NCBI GenBank assembly: GCA_903870685.1
Contig: CAIQDX010000004.1
Span: 1 to 64,000 of the forward strand
DNA: 64,000 nt
DNA from: an uncultured Chitinophagaceae bacterium
GTDB lineage: Bacteria > Bacteroidota > Bacteroidia > Chitinophagales > Chitinophagaceae
Direction: 5' to 3'
The position numbers and the translations under genes were made by a program. The stretch's first letter is position 1. Each line of letters starts with the position of its first letter. Shown in pieces: positions 53,228-61,689 of this stretch. The notes below the pieces were generated by a model. That model was not told the DNA's origin, ran no database searches, and saw nothing but the letters and a program-made list of their open reading frames with translations.

Positions 53228-53310
53228 ATGTGCAGAACTAAAGATTAATTTAATGACTTAAATCCTTAAAAACATATGTAAGCTATACAATCAATTTAGT
53301 ATTAAATATT

Positions 53311-53724
53311 TTACATCAAATTTTTTTCAGTTTTGTAACAAGTGCCTTTAACCATTGCTACCAAATGATTGTGTTGATTTTTTATTTCGATAACATACAA
53401 TCCGGTTTTGTTGGTTTCGCTAATTTTTTTTGCTTCCGCAATTAATTCATCTCCCTCTAAACAAGGTTTAGTAAACGAAATAGAAACTTCTAATGCAACC
53501 GAAATTTTGCCGCTATAATTACAAGCAAAAGCAAATGCAGAATCAGCAAAGGAAAATGTAACACCGCCATGAGCAATGCCAAAACCATTTAGCATTTCAT
53601 TGCGAACTTTCATTTTTATTTTGCTATAACCTTCTTTTATTTCTAAAACTTCAATTCCCATCCAACTTGAATATTTATCTTGTTTGATGATAGTATCAAC
53701 AGCAACTTGCGAAAAATTTGACAT
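53311..53724 (-). CDS. PaaI-type hotdog thioesterase
   Basis: 137 residues, the normal size. The catalytic region is LNGFGIAHGGVTFSFADSAFAFACN: the HGG loop and Asp of PaaI-like thioesterases. They release CoA from (hydroxy)phenylacetyl-CoA-like thioesters. No phenylacetate genes are nearby, so it may be a general acyl-CoA thioesterase. Confidence 0.88.
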   Translation of the reverse strand: MSNFSQVAVDTIIKQDKYSSWMGIEVLEIKEGYSKIKMKVRNEMLNGFGIAHGGVTFSFADSAFAFACNYSGKISVALEVSISFTKPCLEGDELIAEAKKISETNKTGLYVIEIKNQHNHLVAMVKGTCYKTEKNLM

Positions 53725-53892
53725 AATAATATTTTAATTTTTTTGGCACGAATGCATGAATCGGTTTTAATATTATTAGTGCATTCATGACGAATAATTA
53801 GTACAATTTAAATTTAATTTTTTAGAATGCTTGATGTAATAATTTGTTGCTTCTTTTACAAATGAATTAACTTGGATTTTTATTTTCTGAGT

Positions 53893-54543
53893 ATGAAAAA
53901 ATTTTTCTTTTTATTTCTGATCGTTTTTGTTGCTGCCTCTAACATTTTTGCGCAGCCTTTTAAAGATGAAATTGATGCTTTTAAAAAGCTCGATAGTGTT
54001 GCATTTCCTGAGAAAGAACAAATTTTATTTTCAGGAAGTTCATCATTCAGAAAATGGACTGATGTGCAGGAATATTTTCCATCGCATAAAATTATCAACC
54101 GTGGTTTTGGCGGATCAACATTGCCTGATGTGATTAGATATGCTGATGAAATTATTTTTCCGTATCAACCAAAGCAGATTGTTATTTATTGCGGCGAAAA
54201 TGATATTGCATCATCCGATACCATTACTGCCGAAATAGTTTTGAAACGTTATCAGCAATTATTTTTTCTTATTCGTTCGAAACTTAAAAATGTTGAAATT
54301 GATTTTGTATCAATTAAACCAAGTCCGAGTAGAATAAAATTTTTGGAAACAGTTAAACGATCAAATAAACTTATCATTGATTTTATTGCCACACAAAAAC
54401 ATGCTAAATTTATCAATGTCTTTAATGCGATGTTGAATGATGACGGCAGTATTAAAAAAGAAATTTTTATTGAAGATAACCTGCACATGAATGCAAAAGG
54501 TTATGCCATTTGGCAAAAAATTATGGAGCCGTATTTGATGTAA
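53893..54543 (+). CDS. SGNH/GDSL-type lipolytic esterase, secreted
   Basis: 216 residues from the ATG at 53893, which opens a signal peptide (KKFFFLFLIVFVAASNIFAQ). The in-frame TTG at 53872 is rejected. SGNH blocks are visible: ILFSGSSSFRKW (Ser), NRGFGGSTLPDV (Gly), VIYCGENDIASS (Asn) and DNLHMNAKGYAIW (Asp-His). It probably acts as an esterase on acylated glycans or lipids. It ends 5 bp before the convergent TetR gene. Confidence 0.88.
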   Translation: MKKFFFLFLIVFVAASNIFAQPFKDEIDAFKKLDSVAFPEKEQILFSGSSSFRKWTDVQEYFPSHKIINRGFGGSTLPDVIRYADEIIFPYQPKQIVIYCGENDIASSDTITAEIVLKRYQQLFFLIRSKLKNVEIDFVSIKPSPSRIKFLETVKRSNKLIIDFIATQKHAKFINVFNAMLNDDGSIKKEIFIEDNLHMNAKGYAIWQKIMEPYLM

Positions 54544-54548
54544 TAATT

Positions 54549-55139
54549 TTATTTCTTCAATCCACCCACCAAAATAGTAATCATATTTTCTTCCAATTCT
54601 TTGCCGTTAATTTTTTGTTTACTGCGATGCCAACTTTCAATACCGCTTATGGCATGTAACATAATAAGCACGGCTGTTGTAGCATCTATTTTTTTTATTT
54701 CTTTTTTCTTAATGCCATCTTCAATAATGTTGGCAAAACGTTTGCGATAGGCACGGCGCTGTGCCTGAAAATTTGAAAGATAAGGTTCGGCTAAATATTT
54801 CCATTCACGATCGCTCACATATACTTCCTCAAAATTGTTTATCATGCCGCCAATTAAAAAGCGTAATAGTTTTTCTATCTTTTGTAGGCTCGAATTTTTT
54901 TCGGCTTCTACTTCATCCATCATCACCGTATAGCGGTTGGCAACATCAAAACAAATTAAATGAAGCAACTCACTTTTACTGCGAATATGATTGTATAAAC
55001 TGGCGGCTTCAACACCAACTACTTCGGCTAATTCACGCATGCTGGCTGCTTTGTAACCTTTTTCTCTGAATAAATGAGCAGCACTTTTTATTATGACATC
55101 TTTGCGGCTGCTGTTATTTTCTGTTTTTATTCTTCCCAT
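54549..55139 (-). CDS. TetR/AcrR-family transcriptional regulator
   Basis: 196 residues. The N-terminal helix-turn-helix spans ~10-60: DVIIKSAAHLFREKGYKAASMRELAEVVGVEAASLYNHIRSKSELL. The rest is the variable ligand/dimer domain. It is divergent from the PfkB kinase gene with 124 bp between, and an inverted repeat lies 17 bp upstream of its start, so it probably controls its own gene and perhaps the kinase. Confidence 0.92.
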   Translation of the reverse strand: MGRIKTENNSSRKDVIIKSAAHLFREKGYKAASMRELAEVVGVEAASLYNHIRSKSELLHLICFDVANRYTVMMDEVEAEKNSSLQKIEKLLRFLIGGMINNFEEVYVSDREWKYLAEPYLSNFQAQRRAYRKRFANIIEDGIKKKEIKKIDATTAVLIMLHAISGIESWHRSKQKINGKELEENMITILVGGLKK

Positions 55140-55155
55140 AATTTTTCAAAATTAC

Positions 55156-55171
55156 GCTAACAATCGTTAGC
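55156..55171 (-). promoter_or_regulatory. TetR-type operator
   Basis: GCTAAC-AATC-GTTAGC is a perfect 6+4+6 inverted repeat. A further half-site GTTAG lies at 55188-55192. It lies in the divergent tetR/pfkB region. Palindromes of this kind are common TetR-family sites. Confidence 0.6.
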
Positions 55172-55263
55172 ACAAAAGAACTTTTTTGTTAGTGTGATTG
55201 AAGTGGATAAAGATATTTGCGCTTAATGCTTTAGTTTCGCAGCCCGATACTAAAACTTAAATT

Positions 55264-56184
55264 ATGTCTTTAATTGTAGTTGGTTCAATGGCTTTCGATG
55301 CAATTGAAACACCGTTTGGTAAGAGTGATAAAATTGTTGGTGGCGCTGCAACTTATATTGCATGGTGTGCCTCAAACTTTACAAATGTTAATCAGATCTC
55401 AGTTGTTGGTGGCGATTTTCCGCAGGAAGAATTGGATGCTCTAACGGCTCGTGATGTTGCATTGGAAGGTGTGGAAATAAAAAAAGATGAAAAATCTTTT
55501 TTCTGGAGTGGTCGTTATCATATGGACATGAATAGTCGTGATACATTGGTTACAGAATTAAATGTGTTGGAACATTTTAAACCAGTTGTACCCGATAGTT
55601 ATCAGGACAGTGAATTTTTAATGTTGGGAAATTTAACGCCATCGGTACAGATGAGTGTGATCGATCAATTAAAAACTCGTCCTAAATTAATTGTAATGGA
55701 CACCATGAATTTATGGATGGACATTGCAATGGATGATCTAAAAGCTTTATTAAAAAAAGTGGATGTGTTGATGGTGAATGATAGTGAAGCTCGCCAATTA
55801 AGTGGTGATTTTTCTTTAGTTCGTGCTGCGAAAACAATTATGGGCATGGGACCAAAATATCTCATCATTAAAAAAGGAGAACATGGTGCATTGTTATTTC
55901 ATGAAGACAAAGTTTTCTTTGCACCGGCATTACCATTAGAAGAAGTATTTGATCCAACTGGTGCCGGCGATACTTTTGCTGGTGGCTTTATTGGTCATAT
56001 TGCAAAAACAAAAGACATTTCTTTCGAGAATATGAAAACAGCCATCATTGTTGGTAGTGCCATGGCAAGTTTTTGTGTTGAAAAATTTGGTACACAAAGG
56101 ATAAGAGAAATTACAAAAGAAGATATTGATGCTCGTTTGAAAGAATTTGTTCAATTAGTAAATTTTGATATTGATTTGGGCTAA
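55264..56184 (+). CDS. PfkB-family carbohydrate (or nucleoside) kinase
   Basis: 306 residues. The N-terminal GG pair region is KIVGGAATYIAWCASNF. The C-terminal signature is FDPTGAGDTFAGGFIGHI with the catalytic Asp. The closest kind by eye is the adenosine/ribokinase branch, but the substrate cannot be fixed. The start is 25 bp after a TAGTTTCG promoter-like element. It is not co-directional with sugar genes next to it. Confidence 0.88.
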   Translation: MSLIVVGSMAFDAIETPFGKSDKIVGGAATYIAWCASNFTNVNQISVVGGDFPQEELDALTARDVALEGVEIKKDEKSFFWSGRYHMDMNSRDTLVTELNVLEHFKPVVPDSYQDSEFLMLGNLTPSVQMSVIDQLKTRPKLIVMDTMNLWMDIAMDDLKALLKKVDVLMVNDSEARQLSGDFSLVRAAKTIMGMGPKYLIIKKGEHGALLFHEDKVFFAPALPLEEVFDPTGAGDTFAGGFIGHIAKTKDISFENMKTAIIVGSAMASFCVEKFGTQRIREITKEDIDARLKEFVQLVNFDIDLG

Positions 56185-56196
56185 CAAAAAAATAAT

Positions 56197-56228
56197 TTTG
56201 GCATTAATTATTTTAGACAATACTTTCG
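56197..56228 (+). promoter_or_regulatory. Promoter of the asd leader
   Basis: TTTG (56197-56200), 20 bp, TACTTTCG (56221-56228), a good match to the TTTG/TAnnTTTG pattern. The transcript would begin near 56234, only a few bases before the leader ATG. Confidence 0.6.
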
Positions 56229-56236
56229 CACACGAA

Positions 56237-56299
56237 ATGAATAATTTGAAACATACAAAGAACATAAAGAAGATCATCTCAACAGGAGAAGATGCTTGA
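56237..56299 (+). CDS. Putative leader peptide of asd (attenuation control)
   Basis: The ORF encodes MNNLKHTKNIKKIISTGEDA and ends with TGA at 56297-56299. Thirteen of 20 residues (one Met, three Asn, two Thr, four Lys, three Ile) are aspartate-family amino acids, the group whose synthesis needs Asd. It lies directly downstream of a promoter, and codons 16-19 contain the 5' arm of an antiterminator stem. Part of the Lys/Asn/Ile excess could be due to AT-rich DNA, but the position and alternative stems fit classical ribosome-mediated attenuation. Confidence 0.6.
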   Translation: MNNLKHTKNIKKIISTGEDA

Positions 56300-56361
56300 T
56301 GTTTTAAGTATGTACAATCATAACTAACTGAAGGCCTTCTCCTAAACGGGAAGGCTTTTTA
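56284..56361 (+). terminator. Transcription attenuator upstream of asd
   Basis: Terminator: GCCTTC plus CC (56334-56342, one bulged T) pairs with GG plus GAAGGC (56348-56355), loop TAAAC, followed by TTTTTATTTTTT. Antiterminator: AGGAGAAG (56284-56291) pairs perfectly over eight bases with CTTCTCCT (56336-56343), using the same bases as the terminator 5' arm. A ribosome at the leader stop codon would cover AGGAGAAG and allow termination. One stalled at the Lys/Thr/Ile codons would leave it free. A 120-bp stretch with a degenerate copy of the dispersed repeat follows before asd. Confidence 0.7.
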
Positions 56362-56482
56362 TTTTTTATGAAATAAAAGTTGAAGCATTTGTTGCAGTAA
56401 AAGTGAGTGACACAACGAAGCGAAATTGAAACACAGAAGTTTGAAACATAAAAATTATTTTATCAATTAAAAACAAAACAAA

Positions 56483-57490
56483 ATGAAAGTGGCAGTTGTT
56501 GGAGCTACCGGTTTAGTTGGCTCAAAAATGTTACAGGTATTGGCAGAAAGAAATTTTCCGGTAACGGAATTAGTTCCCGTTGCATCCGAAAGATCGGTTG
56601 GTAAAGAAGTAGAATTTAAAGGAAAGAAATATAAGGTGGTTTGCATGGCAGATGGTATTGCAGCAAAGCCGGCCGTAGCCATATTTTCAGCTGGTGGTGG
56701 CACATCGTTGGAATGGGCACCGCAATTTGCAGCAGCAGGAATTAAAGTGATCGATAATTCATCGGCATGGAGAATGGACCCAACAAAAAAATTAGTTGTT
56801 CCTGAAGTGAATGCTGATGTTTTAACTGCCGATGATTTTATTATCGCTAATCCAAATTGTTCAACCATTCAAATGGTAGTTGCATTGCAACCATTGCATG
56901 CAAAATATAAAATAACAAGAGTGATTGTAAGCACTTATCAAAGTGTTACAGGAACAGGTAAAAAAGCAGTTGATCAGTTATTTGGCGAAAGAGCAAAAGC
57001 AGAAAAAGGAAGCACAGAAGAATACCCGATGGCCTACAAATATCAAATTGATTTGAATGTTATTCCGCAGATAGATGTTTTTTTAGACAACGGTTACACC
57101 AAAGAAGAAATTAAAATGGTGAAAGAAACATGTAAGATCATGCAGGATGATAATATTCGTGTTACTGCTACAACTGTTCGTATTCCGGTAATTGGCGGTC
57201 ACAGTGAAAGTGTGAATGTTGAATTTGAAAATGAATTTGATTTGTATGAAGTGAAAGAATTATTAAGCACTGCTCCAGGAATTATTTTACAGAACGATGA
57301 TGCGAATCAAATTTATCCAATGCCTTTATGGGCACACGAAAAAGATGAAGTATTTGTTGGAAGATTACGCAGAGATGAAACGCAACCAAAAACATTAAAC
57401 ATGTGGATCGTGAGTGATAACCTTCGCAAAGGCGCTGCTACCAACGCTGTGCAAATTGCAGAATATATGATGGGCAAAGGATTGTTATAG
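56483..57490 (+). CDS. asd: Aspartate-semialdehyde dehydrogenase
   Basis: 335 residues. It reduces aspartyl phosphate to aspartate semialdehyde, the branch point for lysine, threonine, methionine, isoleucine and diaminopimelate. The NADPH site is KVAVVGATGLVGSKML. The catalytic Cys is in IIANPNCSTIQMVVAL. The C-terminal RIPVIGGHSESVNVEF carries the catalytic His. It is preceded by the attenuator leader at 56237-56361. Confidence 0.96.
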   Translation: MKVAVVGATGLVGSKMLQVLAERNFPVTELVPVASERSVGKEVEFKGKKYKVVCMADGIAAKPAVAIFSAGGGTSLEWAPQFAAAGIKVIDNSSAWRMDPTKKLVVPEVNADVLTADDFIIANPNCSTIQMVVALQPLHAKYKITRVIVSTYQSVTGTGKKAVDQLFGERAKAEKGSTEEYPMAYKYQIDLNVIPQIDVFLDNGYTKEEIKMVKETCKIMQDDNIRVTATTVRIPVIGGHSESVNVEFENEFDLYEVKELLSTAPGIILQNDDANQIYPMPLWAHEKDEVFVGRLRRDETQPKTLNMWIVSDNLRKGAATNAVQIAEYMMGKGLL

Positions 57491-57508
57491 TTTTAAAGTA
57501 ATGGTTAG

Positions 57509-57542
57509 TAAAAGGGGATGATACTTTCATCTCCTTTTTTAT
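57509..57542 (+). terminator. Intrinsic terminator of asd
   Basis: AAAGGGGATGA (57511-57521) pairs over 11 positions with TCATCTCCTTT (57527-57537, one G-T pair), loop TACTT, followed by a T run. Confidence 0.82.
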
Positions 57543-57589
57543 TATGTATTGCTATATAAATTGATTATTTTTCTTTTTAAAATAATTCA

Positions 57590-58042
57590 ATGAAAAATAT
57601 ATTTCTTGCTGCCATTTTATTTCTTGCTTTTTCATCATCTCAGGCACAAAGCGAACAAGACAGTATTAAATCAACTATCAATAATTTATTTATCGCAATG
57701 AAAAATGCGGATACCGTTTTACTTCGTTCATGTTTTGTGAGCAATCCTATTTTGCAAACAATTGGATTAAGTAAAGAAGGAAAATTAGTAGTGAAAGATG
57801 AAACTCTTCAAGAATTCGTTTCAAGTATTGCCAAGCTGCCAAAGAATGCTGCGGATGAAAAAATTGTATTTGATATAATTCGTGAAGATGGCATGCTGGC
57901 AAATGTTTGGGCACCTTATAAATTTTATTTCAATTCTGTTTTTTCACATTGCGGAGTTGATGATTTTACATTGGTTAAAATTTCCGGTCAATGGAAAATT
58001 CAATACTTGATTGATACAAGGCATAAACATGGTTGTGAGTAA
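57590..58042 (+). CDS. Secreted NTF2-like (SnoaL/DUF4440 type) protein
   Basis: 150 residues. A signal peptide (KNIFLAAILFLAFSSSQAQ) is followed by the single cone-shaped NTF2-like domain: IKSTINNLFIAMKNADTVLLRSCFVSNP and VWAPYKFYFNSVFSHCGVDDFTLVKISGQWKIQYLIDTRH. Members bind small molecules or act as enzymes of varied type. No specific activity is shown. Confidence 0.8.
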   Translation: MKNIFLAAILFLAFSSSQAQSEQDSIKSTINNLFIAMKNADTVLLRSCFVSNPILQTIGLSKEGKLVVKDETLQEFVSSIAKLPKNAADEKIVFDIIREDGMLANVWAPYKFYFNSVFSHCGVDDFTLVKISGQWKIQYLIDTRHKHGCE

Positions 58043-58146
58043 ATGATTATTATTTACACAATAATCGTTACCGCAATCGATTTCTGAAATAAGATAAAAT
58101 TTTCTTAATTGCAATACAGTATTTTTAAAATCTCTAAAACGGTGTT

Positions 58147-59862
58147 ATGAAAATGCGAATGCTTGCTGTATTTATTTTCTTTTTTGGATTCATTACAAAT
58201 AATTTTTCTCAAACAAATTCAACCAATCAAAAATGGTGGAAAGAAGCAGTCGTTTATCAGATCTATCCCCGCAGTTTTAAAGACAGTGATGGAGATGGCA
58301 TTGGCGATTTAAAAGGCATCATTTCAAAATTAGATTATATTAAAAGTTTAGGCGTTGATGTGGTTTGGTTGAATCCAATTTATAGTTCACCCAATGATGA
58401 TAATGGTTACGATATCAGCGATTATCAAAACATCATGAAAGAGTTTGGTACGATGAAAGATTTCGATGTGTTATTAAAAGGTTTGCATGATCGCGGAATT
58501 AAATTTGTAATGGATGTTGTGGTAAACCATAGTAGCGACGAGCATGAATGGTTTAAACAATCCCGCAGCTCCCGGACAAATCCTTACAGAAATTATTATC
58601 ATTGGTGGCCGGCAGAAAAAGGCGAGCCACCTTATCGTTTTAGTCAGTTTGATGTAAATCATAATGCATGGAAATATGATTCATTAACCAATGCATATTA
58701 TTTACATTTCTTTTCTACAAAGCAACCCGATTTAAATTGGGAAAATCCGAAAGTAAGAAAAGAAGTTTTTGATATGATGAATTTTTGGGCAAAAAAAGGT
58801 GTGGATGGCTTTAGGTTAGATGCTTTTCAATTTGCCTGTAAAGACACAACATGGCCTATTTTTCCAAAAGAAGATTATCCAAAAGATTTTATAAAATATC
58901 ATGCAATGGTTGATCCCATTCATAATTATTTGAAAGAAATGTATGATAATGTTTTGAGTAAATATGATGTGATGAGTGTTGCAGAAGGTGCCGGAAGAAA
59001 TTTTCAAGATGCACATGATTTGGTGGATGCTGATCGTAACGAGTTGAATTTAGCATATGCATTTGATCCAATCGATGCACGTTGGTCAAAGGATTACAGT
59101 ATGCTGAAGATGAAAAAAATATTTTCTAAATGGGATAGTGTTTTTGTAAATAAAGGATGGTTAAGTATTTTCTTGGCAAATCATGATAATGCAAGATTGG
59201 TAAGTCGCTTTGGTAATGATGAACCCCAATACAGGGAAGTCTCTTCAAAAATGTTGACTACATTTTTATTATCCATGCGTGGTACCCCTTTTTATTATAA
59301 TGGCGATGAGTTAGGAATGACGAATATTCGCTTATCTAAAATTGAAGATTATAAAGACATTGCTGCATTGAATGGTTATAAATATGTGCAAAGTATTAAA
59401 GGAGATACAAGTAAGTTTATGACTTTTTTGAAAGAAAGCGGAAGAGATAACGGGCGTACACCATATCAATGGAATACCAGTATCAATGCAGGTTTTGGCA
59501 CGGGTAAATCATGGCTTCCAGTAAATCCAAATTATAAAACTATCAATGCAGAATTAGAAAACAAAGACGCTAATTCTTGCTTGAATTATTTTAGAAAAGC
59601 AATTCAACTTCGCAAACAAAATAAAGTATTGGTGTATGGTAAGTATAATTTGATTGATGCCGATAATGAAAAAGTGTATGCTTACACCAGGGAATTAAAT
59701 GGTAAAAAATTACTAGTAGTTTTAAATTTCACAAAAGAAAATACTTCATTCAAAACCGTGTATGATTTAAGCAAAGCGAAAATATTATTATCAAATTATT
59801 CAATTACTTCAAAGAACAAAACATTAAAACCATACGAGGCTGTTGTTTTCGAAATAAAATAA
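58147..59862 (+). CDS. GH13 alpha-glucosidase/oligo-1,6-glucosidase, exported
   Basis: 571 residues. The signal peptide is MRMLAVFIFFFGFITNNFSQ. The TIM-barrel motifs are VYQIYPRSFKDSDGDGIGDLKGI, DVVVNHSSDEHEWF (region I), GVDGFRLDAFQ (nucleophile Asp), SVAEGAGRN (acid/base Glu) and LANHDNARLV (third acid). It hydrolyses alpha-1,4/1,6 glucosides in the periplasm. The MFS sugar transporter 31 bp downstream would import the glucose. Confidence 0.93.
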   Translation: MKMRMLAVFIFFFGFITNNFSQTNSTNQKWWKEAVVYQIYPRSFKDSDGDGIGDLKGIISKLDYIKSLGVDVVWLNPIYSSPNDDNGYDISDYQNIMKEFGTMKDFDVLLKGLHDRGIKFVMDVVVNHSSDEHEWFKQSRSSRTNPYRNYYHWWPAEKGEPPYRFSQFDVNHNAWKYDSLTNAYYLHFFSTKQPDLNWENPKVRKEVFDMMNFWAKKGVDGFRLDAFQFACKDTTWPIFPKEDYPKDFIKYHAMVDPIHNYLKEMYDNVLSKYDVMSVAEGAGRNFQDAHDLVDADRNELNLAYAFDPIDARWSKDYSMLKMKKIFSKWDSVFVNKGWLSIFLANHDNARLVSRFGNDEPQYREVSSKMLTTFLLSMRGTPFYYNGDELGMTNIRLSKIEDYKDIAALNGYKYVQSIKGDTSKFMTFLKESGRDNGRTPYQWNTSINAGFGTGKSWLPVNPNYKTINAELENKDANSCLNYFRKAIQLRKQNKVLVYGKYNLIDADNEKVYAYTRELNGKKLLVVLNFTKENTSFKTVYDLSKAKILLSNYSITSKNKTLKPYEAVVFEIK

Positions 59863-59893
59863 AAATATATTCACCTATCACTAACTTAACCAT

Positions 59894-61201
59894 ATGAATA
59901 GAAATCTTATTATCTGGTCAATCACAGTTGCATTGGGCGGATTGTTGTTTGGAATGGATGTAGCAAATATTTCCGGTGCCGAACAACGTATTCAACATTT
60001 ATGGAACTTAAGTGATCTAATGCATGGCACAGCCATTGCAATGGCTTTGTATGGAACTATTATTGGAGCCGGTGGTGGAAGTATTCCTGCAAATAAATTC
60101 GGTCGCAAAAAAACATTAATAGCCATTGGCTTTATATTTTTAGTTTCTGCAATTGGCAGTGCAGTGGCTCAAGATGTTTATGTTTTTATGGCTTTTCGTT
60201 TTTTAGGTGGATTAAGTATTGGCGCATCTTCTGTTGTTGCACCGGTGTATATTTCTGAAATAGCTCCGCCAAAACACAGAGGAAAAATGGGAATTGCTTT
60301 TCAGTTAAATGTTGTAAGCGGAATTTTACTCGCCTACTTTTTTAATTATTTGTTACAAGGATTTGGCGGCAATAATGATTGGCGTTTTATGTTGGGATTG
60401 ATTGCAGTTCCATCATTATTATTTTCTGTGATGATGTTTTTTACTCCCGAAAGTCCTCGTTGGTTACTATTGTATAAAAACAATGAAACTGAAGCCAGAC
60501 GCATATTTGAAAAGAGTGGCGCTAACGCGGATGAATTGATTCATGAGATTCAAAACACACATCAAACACAAAAAGAGTTTTTGTTTTCGCGCAAATTTTT
60601 CAAACCATTAATGCTTGCATTTTTGTTGGCATTCTTTAATCAGCTCTCAGGAATTAATGCAATCATTTATTTTGCTCCGCGAGTTTTTGAAATGGCAGGC
60701 TTAGGAAAAGATGCAGCATTTTTATCAAGTGCCGGTATTGGAATCATCAACTTTTTATTTACAGTATTAGGTTGGTATTTGATCGACAGAAGTGGAAGAA
60801 GAACTCTAATGTTCATTGGTTCTATCGGATATATTATTTCACTTGCTTTAATGTCTTTAGCATTTAATGGTTTCATTCATGGCGGCATTACTTGGTTTGT
60901 GTTTTTATTTATTGCTGCACATGCCATCGGACAAGGTTCTGTTATATGGGTTTTCTTATCCGAAATATTTCCAAACTCTGTTCGTGCAGCAGGAACATCG
61001 TTTGGTTGTTTAACGCATTGGTTATTTGCCGCATTAATTTCACAATCATTCACCTACTTCGCCAACAGAATTGGTGGCGGATATATTTTCGGATTCTTTG
61101 CAGTGATGATGGTTTTGCAATTATTATTCGTTTGGAAAATGATGCCCGAAACAAAAGGTATTGCATTAGAAGATATGGATAAGAGTATGGTATTACATTA
61201 A
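59894..61201 (+). CDS. Sugar porter of the major facilitator superfamily
   Basis: 435 residues, 12 helices. Sugar-porter motifs are GLLFGMDVANISGAE (helix 1), NKFGRKKTLIAIG (loop 2-3), RFLGGLSIGASSVVAPVYISEIAPPKHRGKM, PESPRWLL, FNQLSGINAIIYFAPRVFE and the C-terminal WKMMPETKG. It imports hexose, probably by proton symport. It is operonic with the upstream glucosidase. Confidence 0.93.
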   Translation: MNRNLIIWSITVALGGLLFGMDVANISGAEQRIQHLWNLSDLMHGTAIAMALYGTIIGAGGGSIPANKFGRKKTLIAIGFIFLVSAIGSAVAQDVYVFMAFRFLGGLSIGASSVVAPVYISEIAPPKHRGKMGIAFQLNVVSGILLAYFFNYLLQGFGGNNDWRFMLGLIAVPSLLFSVMMFFTPESPRWLLLYKNNETEARRIFEKSGANADELIHEIQNTHQTQKEFLFSRKFFKPLMLAFLLAFFNQLSGINAIIYFAPRVFEMAGLGKDAAFLSSAGIGIINFLFTVLGWYLIDRSGRRTLMFIGSIGYIISLALMSLAFNGFIHGGITWFVFLFIAAHAIGQGSVIWVFLSEIFPNSVRAAGTSFGCLTHWLFAALISQSFTYFANRIGGGYIFGFFAVMMVLQLLFVWKMMPETKGIALEDMDKSMVLH

Positions 61202-61222
61202 ATATTTTATTCAAAACAAAAC

Positions 61223-61633
61223 ATGAATGTAAAGATCAATTCATTTCAGCATCTAGGAATTCCGGTTACCGATTTAAAACGATCAGAAAATTTTTATAAA
61301 AGTTTAGGATTTGAAAATGTGATGCGTTCTACTTTTGAAATGAATGGTGATACAGGTTTTGTTTCGATGATGAAATTGGGTGAGATGATCATCGAAATTT
61401 ATCAGATGCCAGCAAAGGAATTGGAAGAAATCAAGAACAGAAATAATGGCCATATCGATCATATTGCATTTGATGTGGATGATATTGATTCAACTTTTGC
61501 TGAATTAAAAAATAATTCATTTCATATCGTTGAAGAACAACCAGTGTTTCTTGCTTTCTGGAAAAATGGCTGTAAATATTTTAATATTATCGGCCCTGAT
61601 GGCGAACGTTTAGAATTCAATCAGATTGTATGA
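61223..61633 (+). CDS. VOC-superfamily (glyoxalase-like) protein
   Basis: 136 residues, two beta-alpha-beta-beta-beta modules. The first has FQHLGIPVTDLKRSENFYKSLGFENV, the second HIDHIAFDVDDIDSTFAELK. The metal ligands would be the His and Glu in HLGIP, EIYQMP, HIDHIAF and GERLEF. The reaction may be lactoylglutathione lyase-like or a dioxygenase-type one; the substrate is not determined. It is 21 bp after the transporter. Confidence 0.84.
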   Translation: MNVKINSFQHLGIPVTDLKRSENFYKSLGFENVMRSTFEMNGDTGFVSMMKLGEMIIEIYQMPAKELEEIKNRNNGHIDHIAFDVDDIDSTFAELKNNSFHIVEEQPVFLAFWKNGCKYFNIIGPDGERLEFNQIV

Positions 61634-61689
61634 TTGTATTTTTCTTTGTCTAACTTTATAGAGAATATTTTAAAATAAAAAATCAATCA

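Noticed and set aside
56396-56440. A full fourth copy of the dispersed repeat
   Set aside because: AGTGAGTGACACAACGAAG resembles the core only loosely, so it is mentioned as degenerate and not listed as a repeat feature.
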